Shown: positions 7,758 through 19,543 of the stretch, one piece after another
Layout: each line of letters starts with the position of its first letter
Numbering within the stretch: the first letter of the stretch is position 1
Source of the DNA: Streptomyces pseudovenezuelae
Lineage (GTDB): Bacteria > Actinomycetota > Actinomycetes > Streptomycetales > Streptomycetaceae
NCBI RefSeq assembly: GCF_029892565.1
Contig: NZ_JARXVH010000006.1
Location: 496,001-560,000, forward strand
Direction of reading: 5' to 3'
DNA: 64,000 nucleotides
Program-made: the position numbers and the translations under genes
Notes under the pieces: generated by a model
The model's database searches: none
Told to the model about the DNA's origin: nothing
Seen by the model: the letters and a program-made list of their open reading frames with translations, nothing else

Positions 7758-8348
7758 ATGGACAAGCAGGACAAGCACGACACGCACACCTCCGATGCCC
7801 GGCCCGTGCTCGAAGGGCCCGACATCGCGCGGGTGTTGACCCGCATCGCCCACGAGATCGTCGAACGCGCCAAGGGCGCCGACGACGTGGTGCTCCTCGG
7901 CATCCCGACCCGAGGCGTCTTCCTCGCCCAACGGCTGGGCGTCAAGCTGGAGGAGATCACCGACCGCAAGATCCCGGTCGGCTCCCTCGACATCACCATG
8001 TACCGCGACGACCTGCGCATGCATCCGCCGCGTGCGCTGGCCCGTACCGAGATTCCCGGTGACGGCATCGACGGCCGCCTGGTCGTCCTCGTCGACGACG
8101 TGCTCTTCTCCGGTCGCACCATCCGCGCCGCCCTCGACGCCCTGAACGACATCGGGCGTCCACGCGCGGTGCAGCTCGCGGTCCTGGTCGACCGCGGCCA
8201 CCGCGAACTGCCCATCCGCGCCGACTACGTCGGCAAGAACCTCCCCACGTCGTTGCGGGAGACGGTCAAGGTCCTGCTCGCCGAGGAGGACGGTCGCGAC
8301 ACCGTGCTGCTCGGTGCGAAGCCGGCCGCCCCGGGCGCGTCGCAGTAG
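7758..8348 (+). CDS. pyrR: Pyrimidine operon regulator / uracil phosphoribosyltransferase PyrR
   Basis: 196 residues, ATG 7758 with AAGGAGG. PRTase fold: the PRPP loop LVVLVDDVLFSGRT lies in the middle, with GIPTRGVFLA near residue 50 and the RNA-binding basic face in the first half. It senses UMP and binds leader RNA, and may also act as a uracil phosphoribosyltransferase. It is the first gene of the eight-gene pyrimidine operon and is divergent from bldD. Confidence 0.95.
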   Translation: MDKQDKHDTHTSDARPVLEGPDIARVLTRIAHEIVERAKGADDVVLLGIPTRGVFLAQRLGVKLEEITDRKIPVGSLDITMYRDDLRMHPPRALARTEIPGDGIDGRLVVLVDDVLFSGRTIRAALDALNDIGRPRAVQLAVLVDRGHRELPIRADYVGKNLPTSLRETVKVLLAEEDGRDTVLLGAKPAAPGASQ

Positions 8349-8429
8349 CACTCCGGCTTCCGCCCGAGTGCGTGCTCACGCATGCCCGTATGCCCGAAAA
8401 CTCCTGAATTGCCTTACGGAGCCTGACAG

Positions 8430-9410
8430 ATGCAGCGTCATCTCATCTCGGCCGCCGACCTCACCCGCGACGACGCCGTCCTGATCCTCGACACCGCCGA
8501 GGAGATGGCCCGGGTCGCCGACCGGCCGATCAAGAAACTGCCGACCCTGCGCGGCCGTACCGTCGTCAACCTCTTCTTCGAGGACTCCACGCGCACGCGT
8601 ATCTCCTTCGAAGCCGCCGAGAAGCGCCTCTCCGCGGACGTCATCAACTTCACCGCCAAGGGGTCGAGCGTCTCCAAGGGCGAGTCCCTGAAGGACACCG
8701 CCCAGACCCTGGAGGCCATGGGTGTCGACGCCGTCGTCATCCGGCACGGCGCCTCCGGGGCCCCCTACCGTCTCGCCAACTCCGGCTGGATCGACGCGGC
8801 CGTCATCAACGCCGGTGACGGCACCCACCAGCACCCCACGCAGGCCCTGCTGGACGCCTTCACCATGCGCCGCCGGCTCATCGGCCGGGACGCCGGGATA
8901 GGGCAGGACCTGGACGGCAAGCGGATCACCCTCGTCGGCGACATCCTGCACAGCCGCGTCGCCCGCTCCAACGTCGACCTGCTGCACACACTCGGCGCCG
9001 AGGTCACCCTCGTCGCCCCGCCGACCCTGGTTCCGGTCGGCGTCGAGTCCTGGCCCTGCGAGGTGTCGTACGACCTCGACAGCACGCTCTCCAAGAGCGA
9101 CGCGGTGATGCTGCTGCGGGTCCAGCGCGAGCGGATGAACGCCGCCTTCTTCCCGACCGAGCGCGAGTACTCGCGGCGCTACGGACTGGACGGCGACCGC
9201 ATGGCCAAGATGCCCGAGCACGCCATCGTGATGCACCCCGGGCCGATGGTCCGCGGCATGGAGATCACCGCCGAGGTCGCCGACTCCGAGCGCTGCACCG
9301 CGATCGAGCAGGTCGCAAACGGAGTCTCCATCCGGATGGCCGTTCTGTACCTGCTGCTCGGCGGCAACGAACCCGCCGTCTCCCACGCCCGCACCAACGA
9401 GGAGAAGTAA
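8430..9410 (+). CDS. pyrB: Aspartate carbamoyltransferase, catalytic subunit
   Basis: 326 residues. It condenses carbamoyl phosphate with aspartate. Signatures seen: carbamoyl-phosphate loop FFEDSTRTRISFE near residue 50, GDGTHQHPTQ in the middle and the C-terminal HPGPMVRG. No pyrI regulatory subunit follows; pyrC starts five bases after the stop, consistent with the actinobacterial complex of PyrB with a dihydroorotase. Confidence 0.97.
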   Translation: MQRHLISAADLTRDDAVLILDTAEEMARVADRPIKKLPTLRGRTVVNLFFEDSTRTRISFEAAEKRLSADVINFTAKGSSVSKGESLKDTAQTLEAMGVDAVVIRHGASGAPYRLANSGWIDAAVINAGDGTHQHPTQALLDAFTMRRRLIGRDAGIGQDLDGKRITLVGDILHSRVARSNVDLLHTLGAEVTLVAPPTLVPVGVESWPCEVSYDLDSTLSKSDAVMLLRVQRERMNAAFFPTEREYSRRYGLDGDRMAKMPEHAIVMHPGPMVRGMEITAEVADSERCTAIEQVANGVSIRMAVLYLLLGGNEPAVSHARTNEEK

Positions 9411-9415
9411 GACCC

Positions 9416-10702
9416 ATGAGCAAGATCCTGATCCGTGGTGCGAAGGTGCTCGGCGGCGAGGCGCAGGACGTCCTGATCGACGGTTCGGTCATCGAGGCCG
9501 TCGGCCCGGGGCTGTCGGACGAGGGCGCCGAGGTCGTGGACGCCGAGGGCAAGGTGCTGCTGCCGGGCCTCGTCGACCTGCACACCCATCTGCGCGAGCC
9601 CGGCCGCGAGGACTCCGAGACCGTGCTGACCGGCACGCGCGCGGCGGCCTCCGGCGGCTACACGGCCGTGTTCGCCATGGCCAACACCTTCCCGGTCGCC
9701 GACACCGCCGGCGTGGTCGAGCAGGTCTACCGGCTCGGCCAGGAGCACGGCTACTGCGACGTGCAGCCCATCGGCGCCGTCACGGTCGGCCTGGAGGGCC
9801 GCAAGCTCGCCGAACTGGGCGCCATGTACGAGTCGGCCGCCGGCGTCACCGTCTTCTCCGACGACGGCAAGTGCGTCGACGACGCCGTGATCATGCGCCG
9901 GGCGCTGGAGTACGTGAAGGCCTTCGGCGGAGTCGTCGCCCAGCACGCGCAGGAGCCGCGGCTGACCGAGGGCGCCGAGATGAACGAGGGCGTCGTCTCC
10001 GCCGAGCTGGGCCTGGGCGGCTGGCCGGCGGTGGCCGAGGAATCGATCATCGCCCGGGACGTCCTGCTCGCCGAGCACGTCGGCTCCCGCGTCCACATCT
10101 GCCACCTCTCGACCGCGGGGTCCGTCGAGATCGTCCGCTGGGCCAAGTCCCGCGGCATCGACGTCACCGCCGAGGTCACCCCGCACCACCTCCTGCTCAC
10201 CGACGAGCTGGTGCGCACCTACAACCCGGTCTACAAGGTCAACCCGCCGCTGCGTACCGAGCGGGACGTGCTGGCCCTGCGCGAGGCGCTGGCCGACGGC
10301 ACGATCGACATCGTCGCCACCGACCACGCCCCCCACCCGCACGAGGACAAGGACTGCGAGTGGGCCGCGGCCGCCATGGGGATGGTGGGCCTGGAGACCG
10401 CGTTGTCAGTGGTGCAGGAGACCATGGTGGACACCGGGCTCCTCACCTGGGCCGGGGTCGCCGAGCGCATGTCCGTCAAGCCTGCCGAGATCGGGCGGGC
10501 CAAGGGCCACGGCCGTCCCGTCTCGGCTGGTGAGCCCGCCAACCTCACGCTCGTCGACACGGCATACCGTGGGTCGGTGGACCCCGCGGGCTTCGCCTCG
10601 CGCAGCCGGAACACTCCGTACGAGGGGCGTGAGCTGCCGGGCCGTGTGACGCACACGTGGCTCCGGGGCAAGGCCACGCTCGTCGACGGGAAGCTCACGT
10701 GA
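9416..10702 (+). CDS. pyrC: Dihydroorotase
   Basis: 428 residues, the longer type I dihydroorotase. It cyclises carbamoyl aspartate. Metal-binding DLHTHLREPG is near residue 58, QHAQEP in the middle and the catalytic ATDHAPH near residue 305. All ligands look intact, so it should be active. It starts five bases after pyrB; its stop overlaps the next gene (GTGA). Confidence 0.96.
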   Translation: MSKILIRGAKVLGGEAQDVLIDGSVIEAVGPGLSDEGAEVVDAEGKVLLPGLVDLHTHLREPGREDSETVLTGTRAAASGGYTAVFAMANTFPVADTAGVVEQVYRLGQEHGYCDVQPIGAVTVGLEGRKLAELGAMYESAAGVTVFSDDGKCVDDAVIMRRALEYVKAFGGVVAQHAQEPRLTEGAEMNEGVVSAELGLGGWPAVAEESIIARDVLLAEHVGSRVHICHLSTAGSVEIVRWAKSRGIDVTAEVTPHHLLLTDELVRTYNPVYKVNPPLRTERDVLALREALADGTIDIVATDHAPHPHEDKDCEWAAAAMGMVGLETALSVVQETMVDTGLLTWAGVAERMSVKPAEIGRAKGHGRPVSAGEPANLTLVDTAYRGSVDPAGFASRSRNTPYEGRELPGRVTHTWLRGKATLVDGKLT

Positions 10703-11274
10703 CATCTGCAACTCTGCTCGCCGCCGCCTCACTCGCCGCCGAGAAGAAGTCGGCCGACGTCACCGACTGGGCCGCCCGCATCGGCTGGCTCGTCGGACTC
10801 GGCCTCTTCGTCGCGCTCGTCTACTGGCTGATGCGCGAGGGCTGGAAGTGGCGCGGCACGCTCCAGGGCGACGTGCCCGAGCTGCCCACCGCGCCGGACG
10901 ACCCGGGCCCGGCGAAACTGACCATGAGCGGCCGCTACCACGGCTCCACCACCGCCGGTCAGTGGCTCGACCGCATCGTGGCGCACGGCCTCGGCACCCG
11001 CAGCCGGGTCGAGCTCACCCTGACGGACGCGGGACTGGACGTCGTACGCCCCGGGGCCACCGACTTCTTCATCCCGGCCGACGCGCTGCGCGAGGCCCTG
11101 CTCGGCAAGGGCATCGCCGGGAAGGTCCTCGCCGAGGGCGGTCTGCTGGTCGTGACGTGGGCGCACGGCGACCGGCTGATCGACTCCGGGTTCCGCTCCG
11201 ACCACGCGGCCGAGCACGCCGAGTGGGTCGAGACCTTGAACAGCATGATCAACAAGACGGAAGGCGCACGATGA
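10699..11274 (+). CDS. Unknown membrane protein embedded in the pyr operon (PH-like domain)
   Basis: 191 residues from a GTG that overlaps the pyrC stop; its own stop overlaps the carA ATG. One membrane helix lies at about residues 26-45, followed by a cytoplasmic domain of roughly 130 residues rich in beta strands (KLTMSGRYHGST, RVELTLTD, LLVVTWAHGDRLIDSGFR) ending in an amphipathic helix (AEHAEWVETLNSMI). The pattern looks like a bacterial PH domain. Both-sided translational coupling implies co-expression with pyrC and carA. I know of no assigned role; tethering or regulating the carbamoyl-phosphate enzymes at the membrane is only a guess. Confidence 0.85.
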   Translation: MTSATLLAAASLAAEKKSADVTDWAARIGWLVGLGLFVALVYWLMREGWKWRGTLQGDVPELPTAPDDPGPAKLTMSGRYHGSTTAGQWLDRIVAHGLGTRSRVELTLTDAGLDVVRPGATDFFIPADALREALLGKGIAGKVLAEGGLLVVTWAHGDRLIDSGFRSDHAAEHAEWVETLNSMINKTEGAR

Positions 11275-12435
11275 CGACCTCCATCCAGGGAGCGGCCTCG
11301 CAGAGGCACAAGGCAGCTCCCGCCGTACTCGTCCTGGAGGACGGCCGGATCTTCCGCGGCCGTGCCTACGGGGCCGTGGGGGTGACCTTCGGCGAGGCCG
11401 TGTTCTCCACCGGGATGACCGGCTACCAGGAGACCCTCACCGACCCGTCGTACGACCGTCAGATCGTCGTCGCGACCGCCCCGCAGATCGGCAACACCGG
11501 CTGGAACGACGAGGACGACGAGTCGGGCCGCATCTGGGTCTCCGGCTACGTCGTACGCGACCCCGCGCGCGTGCCGTCCAACTGGCGGGCCAAGCGCTCC
11601 CTGGACGACGAACTGGTCGCGCAGGGCGTGGTCGGCATCTCCGGCATCGACACGCGCGCGTTGACCCGCCATCTGCGCGAGCGCGGCTCGATGCGCGCCG
11701 GCATCTTCTCCGGCGAGGGCATCGCCACCGAGCCCGAACTGGTCGAGCGCGTGCTGGCCCAGCCGCAGATGAAGGGCGCCTCGCTGTACGAGGAGGTCGC
11801 CACCAAGGAGGCGTACGTCGTCCCCGCGATCGGCGAGAAGAAGTACACCGTCGCCGCCGTCGACCTCGGCATCAAGGGCATGACCCCGCACCGGATGGCC
11901 GAGCGCGGCATCGAGGTGCACGTGCTGCCCGCCACCGCGAGCGTTGAGGACCTCTACGCCGTCGAGCCGGACGGCGTGTTCTTCTCCAACGGCCCGGGCG
12001 ACCCGGCCGCGGCCGACGGCCCGGTCGCGCTGATGACCGCCGTCCTGGAGCGCCGGACGCCCCTGTTCGGCATCTGCTTCGGCAACCAGATCCTCGGCCG
12101 CGCCCTCGGCTTCGGCACCTACAAGCTCAAGTACGGCCACCGCGGCATCAACCAGCCGGTCCAGGACCGTACGACCGGCAAGGTCGAGGTCACCGCGCAC
12201 AACCACGGGTTCGCCGTGGACGCGCCGCTCGACCAGGTCAGCGAGACGAAGTTCGGCCGCGCCGAGGTCTCCCACGTCTGCCTGAACGACAACGTCGTGG
12301 AGGGGCTCCAGCTGCTCGACCAGCCCGCCTTCTCCGTCCAGTACCACCCCGAAGCCGCAGCGGGCCCGCACGACGCCGCCTACCTGTTCGACCGCTTCAC
12401 GTCTTTGATGGACACAGTCCTGATGGAGGGCCAGC

Positions 12436-12443
<8 letters not shown>
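11271..12443 (+). CDS. carA: Carbamoyl-phosphate synthase small subunit
   Basis: 390 residues from ATG 11271. The N-terminal CPSase domain (GVTFGEAVFSTGMTGYQE) is followed by a class I glutamine amidotransferase with nucleophile Cys in FGICFGNQILG and the His/Glu pair in YHPEAAAGPHD. It supplies ammonia to CarB for pyrimidine and arginine synthesis. It overlaps carB by eight bases. Confidence 0.97.
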
Positions 12444-15744
<3,301 letters not shown>

Positions 15745-15751
15745 CAGCCCC

Positions 15752-15781
15752 GAGGGGGACACCGGAAACGGTGTCCCCCTC
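15752..15781 (+). terminator. Hairpin between carB and pyrD
   Basis: GAGGGGGACACCG and CGGTGTCCCCCTC form a perfect 13-bp stem with a GAAA tetraloop, starting seven bases after carB. It may only attenuate, since pyrD and pyrF continue in the same direction. Confidence 0.85.
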
Positions 15782-15819
15782 TTCATGAGGCTCACGAGGT
15801 TTCGAAGGACACCTGAGAC

Positions 15820-16926
15820 ATGTACAAGCTTTTCTTCCGGCTGGTCTTCAAACGGATGGACCCGGAGCAGGCCCACCACCTCGCCTTCCGCTGGATCAGG
15901 CTCGCCGTTCGCATCCCCGTACTGCGCACGTTCGTCGCGGCAGCCCTCGCGCCCCGCCACAAGGAGCTGCGCACCGAGGCCTTCGGGCTGCGGATGCACG
16001 GCCCCTTCGGGCTCGCCGCCGGCTTCGACAAGAACGCGGTCGCCATCGACGGCATGACGATGCTCGGCTTCGACCACGTCGAGATCGGCACGGTCACGGG
16101 GGAGGCGCAGCCCGGCAACCCCAAGAAGCGGCTGTTCCGCCTCGTACCGGACCGCGCGCTCATCAACCGCATGGGCTTCAACAACGAGGGTTCGCTGGCC
16201 GTGGCGGCCCGTCTGGCGGCCCGTGAGCCGGTCTTCAGGACCGTCGTCGGCGTCAACATCGGCAAGACGAAGGTCGTGCCGGAGGCGGAGGCGGTCGGCG
16301 ACTACGTGAAGTCGACGGAGCGGCTCGCCCCGTACGCCGACTACCTGGTCGTGAACGTCTCCTCGCCCAACACGCCCGGACTGCGCAACCTCCAGGCCAC
16401 CGAGGCGCTGCGCCCGCTGCTGAGCGCCGTGCGCGAGGCCGCCGACCGTACGGTCACCGCTCGCCGCGTCCCGCTCCTGGTGAAGATCGCGCCCGACCTC
16501 GCCGACGAGGACGTCGACGCCGTCGCCGACCTGGCCGTCGAACTCGGCCTGGACGGCATCATCGCCACGAACACCACCATCGCGCGCGAGGGACTCGGTT
16601 TGAAATCCGAACCCTCGCTCGTCAAGGAGACCGGCGGACTGTCCGGGGCGCCTTTGAAGGCACGCTCCCTGGAGGTGCTGCGCCGCCTCTACGCGCACGT
16701 GGGCGACCGCATCACCCTGGTGGGCGTCGGCGGCGTCGAGAACGCCGAGGACGCCTGGCAGCGCATCCTCGCCGGCGCCACGCTCGTACAGGGCTACAGC
16801 GCCTTCATCTACGAAGGGCCCTTCTGGGGCCGCGCCATCCACAAGGGCCTCGCCGCGCGCCTGCGCACGAGCCCGTACGCCACCCTCGCCGACGCGGTCG
16901 GCGCTGACGTAAGGAAGCCGGTATGA
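15820..16926 (+). CDS. pyrD: Dihydroorotate dehydrogenase, quinone-dependent (class 2)
   Basis: 368 residues, ATG 15820. The N-terminal amphipathic segment typical of membrane-associated class 2 enzymes is followed by the FMN barrel: GLAAGFDKNA, RMGFNNEG, the serine-type catalytic loop NVSSPNTPGL, ATNTTI and VGVGGVENAEDA. It oxidises dihydroorotate and passes electrons to quinone. The stop overlaps pyrF (ATGA). Confidence 0.97.
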   Translation: MYKLFFRLVFKRMDPEQAHHLAFRWIRLAVRIPVLRTFVAAALAPRHKELRTEAFGLRMHGPFGLAAGFDKNAVAIDGMTMLGFDHVEIGTVTGEAQPGNPKKRLFRLVPDRALINRMGFNNEGSLAVAARLAAREPVFRTVVGVNIGKTKVVPEAEAVGDYVKSTERLAPYADYLVVNVSSPNTPGLRNLQATEALRPLLSAVREAADRTVTARRVPLLVKIAPDLADEDVDAVADLAVELGLDGIIATNTTIAREGLGLKSEPSLVKETGGLSGAPLKARSLEVLRRLYAHVGDRITLVGVGGVENAEDAWQRILAGATLVQGYSAFIYEGPFWGRAIHKGLAARLRTSPYATLADAVGADVRKPV

Positions 16927-17768
16927 GTCCTCTCGAACCCTTCGGCGCGCGACTGCGCCGCTCCATGGACGAGCGCGGCCCGCTGTGTGTCGGCATCGAT
17001 CCGCACGCGTCCCTGCTCACGGAGTGGGGCCTGAACGACGACGTGGCCGGCCTGGAGCGGTTCAGCCGCACGGTCGTCGAGGCGCTGTCCGAGCGGGTCG
17101 CCGTCTTCAAGCCGCAGAGCGCCTTCTTCGAGCGCTTCGGCTCGCGTGGCGTCGCCGTCCTGGAGAAGACGGTGGAGGACGCGCGGGCGGCCGGCGCGCT
17201 GGTCGTCATGGACGCCAAGCGCGGCGACATCGGCTCGACCATGGCCGCGTACGCCGAGGCCTTCCTGCGCAAGGACTCCCCGCTGTTCTCGGACGCGCTG
17301 ACCGTGTCGCCGTATCTCGGCTACGGGTCTCTCTCCCCGGCGATCGAGATGGCGCGCGAGAGCGGCGCGGGCCTGTTCGTGCTCGCGCTGACCTCCAACC
17401 CGGAGGGCGGCGAGGTGCAGCACGCGGTCCGTGCGGACGGCCGGAACGTCGGAGCGACGATGCTGGCCCACCTGGCGGCCGAGAACGCGGGGGAGGAGCC
17501 GCTGGGCTCCTTCGGGGCCGTCGTCGGCGCCACGCTGGGCGACCTGTCGTCGTACGACCTGGAGATCAACGGGCCGCTGCTCGCGCCGGGCGTGGGCGCC
17601 CAGGGGGCCACACCGGCCGACCTGCCCGAGGTGTTCGGGGCCGCGCTGCCCAACGTCGTCCCGAACGTCAGCCGGGGCGTGTTGAAGCACGGACCCGACG
17701 CCGGCGCGCTTCGGGCGTCCGCGGATCGTTTCGCCGAGGAGATCAGGGCCGCGCTCGCGACCAAGTGA
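16923..17768 (+). CDS. pyrF: Orotidine 5'-phosphate decarboxylase (PyrF type 2)
   Basis: 281 residues, the longer actinobacterial form. The catalytic Asp-Lys motif is MDAKRGDIGSTMAAYAEA near residue 95. LCVGIDPHASLL near the start and VGATLGDL further on fit the family. It makes UMP, the signal read by PyrR. Last gene of the pyr operon. Confidence 0.96.
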   Translation: MSPLEPFGARLRRSMDERGPLCVGIDPHASLLTEWGLNDDVAGLERFSRTVVEALSERVAVFKPQSAFFERFGSRGVAVLEKTVEDARAAGALVVMDAKRGDIGSTMAAYAEAFLRKDSPLFSDALTVSPYLGYGSLSPAIEMARESGAGLFVLALTSNPEGGEVQHAVRADGRNVGATMLAHLAAENAGEEPLGSFGAVVGATLGDLSSYDLEINGPLLAPGVGAQGATPADLPEVFGAALPNVVPNVSRGVLKHGPDAGALRASADRFAEEIRAALATK

Positions 17769-17957
17769 GGCTCGTGACCGTATGAGGCTTTCGCGACGGT
17801 CGTCGCGGGCGTTCGAGCTGGTCGTCGGAGTCCTCCGATGAGTGGCTCGGCGGCGCTCCCGGGACCGCTTGAGTCTGAATACATCCTCAAATCCGGGGCG
17901 TTTTGTCCTAAATGTCCGGCCTGGCGGAGGCTGACCAGGACTTTTCCGCTGTTCTCG

Positions 17958-17986
17958 CTGACTCTGGCGTACTTGCCCGCTAGTCT
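17958..17986 (+). promoter_or_regulatory. Predicted promoter of the sIHF gene
   Basis: CTGACT, 17 bases, TAGTCT fits a housekeeping promoter, 110 bases before the sIHF start. It lies in the 327-base gene-free stretch 17769-18095, in which I see no coding signal. Confidence 0.5.
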
Positions 17987-18095
17987 CCGACGAGAGTCAA
18001 CGGGCAAGCGTGTTGCTCGTAGCTCCCCAGGTGTGGGGCGACTAGGTTCCTCACCGGTCCGTATCCGACAGTTCGACATCCGAGGTGACGTAGGC

Positions 18096-18419
18096 GTGGC
18101 TCTTCCGCCCCTTACCCCTGAACAGCGCGCAGCCGCGCTCGAAAAGGCCGCCGCGGCTCGCCGGGAGCGGGCCGAGGTCAAGAATCGACTCAAGCACTCC
18201 GGCGCCTCCCTGCATGAGGTCATCAAGCAGGGCCAGGAGAACGACGTCATCGGCAAGATGAAGGTCTCCGCGCTGCTCGAGTCGCTGCCCGGCGTGGGCA
18301 AGGTCCGCGCCAAGCAGATCATGGAGCGACTCGGCATCTCCGAGAGCCGCCGAGTGCGCGGTCTCGGCTCCAATCAGATCGCTTCCCTGGAGCGTGAGTT
18401 CGGCAGCACCGGCTCCTGA
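18096..18419 (+). CDS. Integration host factor, actinobacterial type (sIHF)
   Basis: 107 residues from GTG 18096, the same length as S. coelicolor sIHF. A basic N-terminal helix (ALEKAAAARRERAEVKNRL) leads into a helix-two-turn-helix DNA-binding fold with LESLPGVGKVRAKQIMERLGI, an HhH-type backbone-contact motif. It is a nucleoid-associated protein affecting supercoiling, sporulation and antibiotic production. An in-frame upstream extension to 17838 lies under the predicted promoter and is rejected. Confidence 0.95.
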   Translation: MALPPLTPEQRAAALEKAAAARRERAEVKNRLKHSGASLHEVIKQGQENDVIGKMKVSALLESLPGVGKVRAKQIMERLGISESRRVRGLGSNQIASLEREFGSTGS

Positions 18420-18479
18420 GTTCGGTTCACCAGGACAGGGGAGTCCCGGGCAGTCCGGGATTGCTGGAATAATCGCTGC

Positions 18480-19073
18480 ATGGCTGCAACATTCCGGGGG
18501 ACGACCCCCGAGCCCCCGGACGTACGTCCGCGGCTGACCGTGCTCTCCGGCCCTTCTGGGGTCGGCAAGAGCACGGTCGTCGCCCATATGCGCAAGGAAC
18601 ACGACGAGGCCTGGCTCTCGGTGTCGGCGACGACCCGAAAGCCGCGCCCCGGCGAGAAGCACGGCGTCCACTACTTCTTCGTCACCGACGAGGAGATGGA
18701 CAAGCTGATCGCCAACGGCGAGCTGCTGGAGTGGGCCGAGTTCGCCGGCAACCGCTACGGCACACCGCGTGCTGCCGTGCTGGAGCATCTGGAGTCCGGC
18801 GCGCCGGTCCTGCTGGAGATCGACCTCCAGGGGGCCCGGCAGGTCCGCGAGTCCATGCCGGAGGCCCTGCTGGTGTTCCTGGCTCCGCCCTCCTGGGAGG
18901 AACTGGTCCGCAGGCTCACCGGGCGGGGCACCGAGCCGCCCGAGGTGATCGAGCGCCGCCTCGAAGCGGCGAAGATCGAGCTGGCGGCCGAGCCGGAGTT
19001 CGATGTGACCCTGGTCAACACCTCCGTCGAGGACGTAGCGCGCGAGCTGCTAGCCTTGATGGAAGTTGTGTGA
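18480..19073 (+). CDS. gmk: Guanylate kinase
   Basis: 197 residues, ATG 18480. Walker A LSGPSGVGKSTV is at about residues 22-33, the GMP-binding SATTRKPRPGEKHGVHYFF segment follows, then EWAEFAGNRYGTP and IDLQGARQVRE. It phosphorylates GMP to GDP. In the usual gmk-rpoZ-coaBC-metK order. Confidence 0.97.
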   Translation: MAATFRGTTPEPPDVRPRLTVLSGPSGVGKSTVVAHMRKEHDEAWLSVSATTRKPRPGEKHGVHYFFVTDEEMDKLIANGELLEWAEFAGNRYGTPRAAVLEHLESGAPVLLEIDLQGARQVRESMPEALLVFLAPPSWEELVRRLTGRGTEPPEVIERRLEAAKIELAAEPEFDVTLVNTSVEDVARELLALMEVV

Positions 19074-19113
19074 TCGTTTTTCCGATCTCATCCCATCTTT
19101 CGGAAGGCAGAGC

Positions 19114-19386
19114 GTGTCCTCTTCCATCACCGCTCCCGAGGGCATCATCAACCCTCCGATCGACGAGCTCCTCGAGGCCACCGACTCGAAGTACAGCCTC
19201 GTGATCTACGCCGCCAAGCGGGCCCGTCAGATCAACGCGTACTACTCGCAGCTCGGCGAGGGCCTCCTCGAGTACGTCGGTCCGCTCGTCGACACGCACG
19301 TCCACGAGAAGCCGCTCTCCATCTCCCTGCGCGAGATCAACGCGGGTCTGCTGACCTCCGAGGCCGTCGAGGGCCCCGCGACCTGA
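19114..19386 (+). CDS. rpoZ: RNA polymerase omega subunit
   Basis: 90 residues from GTG 19114 with GGAAGG upstream. The omega core is seen in YSLVIYAAKRARQIN and the C-terminal KPLSISLREINAG. It helps assemble the beta-prime subunit. A hairpin terminator follows. Confidence 0.96.
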   Translation: MSSSITAPEGIINPPIDELLEATDSKYSLVIYAAKRARQINAYYSQLGEGLLEYVGPLVDTHVHEKPLSISLREINAGLLTSEAVEGPAT

Positions 19387-19445
19387 CGATCCCGTGATGC
19401 GCGGCGTGTGCGGATAGTCATATCTGCAGACCGCGACAGCTTTAT

Positions 19446-19480
19446 CCACAGGCCCGGCAGCGCGACTGCCGGGCCTGTGG
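19446..19480 (+). terminator. Terminator after rpoZ
   Basis: CCACAGGCCCGGCAG pairs perfectly with CTGCCGGGCCTGTGG (15 bp) around a 5-base loop, 60 bases after rpoZ. Confidence 0.88.
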
Positions 19481-19543
19481 TGTGTCATGGGGTCGTACGG
19501 ATCGCACGAGTCGCACGCACGTTTCCGAACTCGGGGAGAGACG

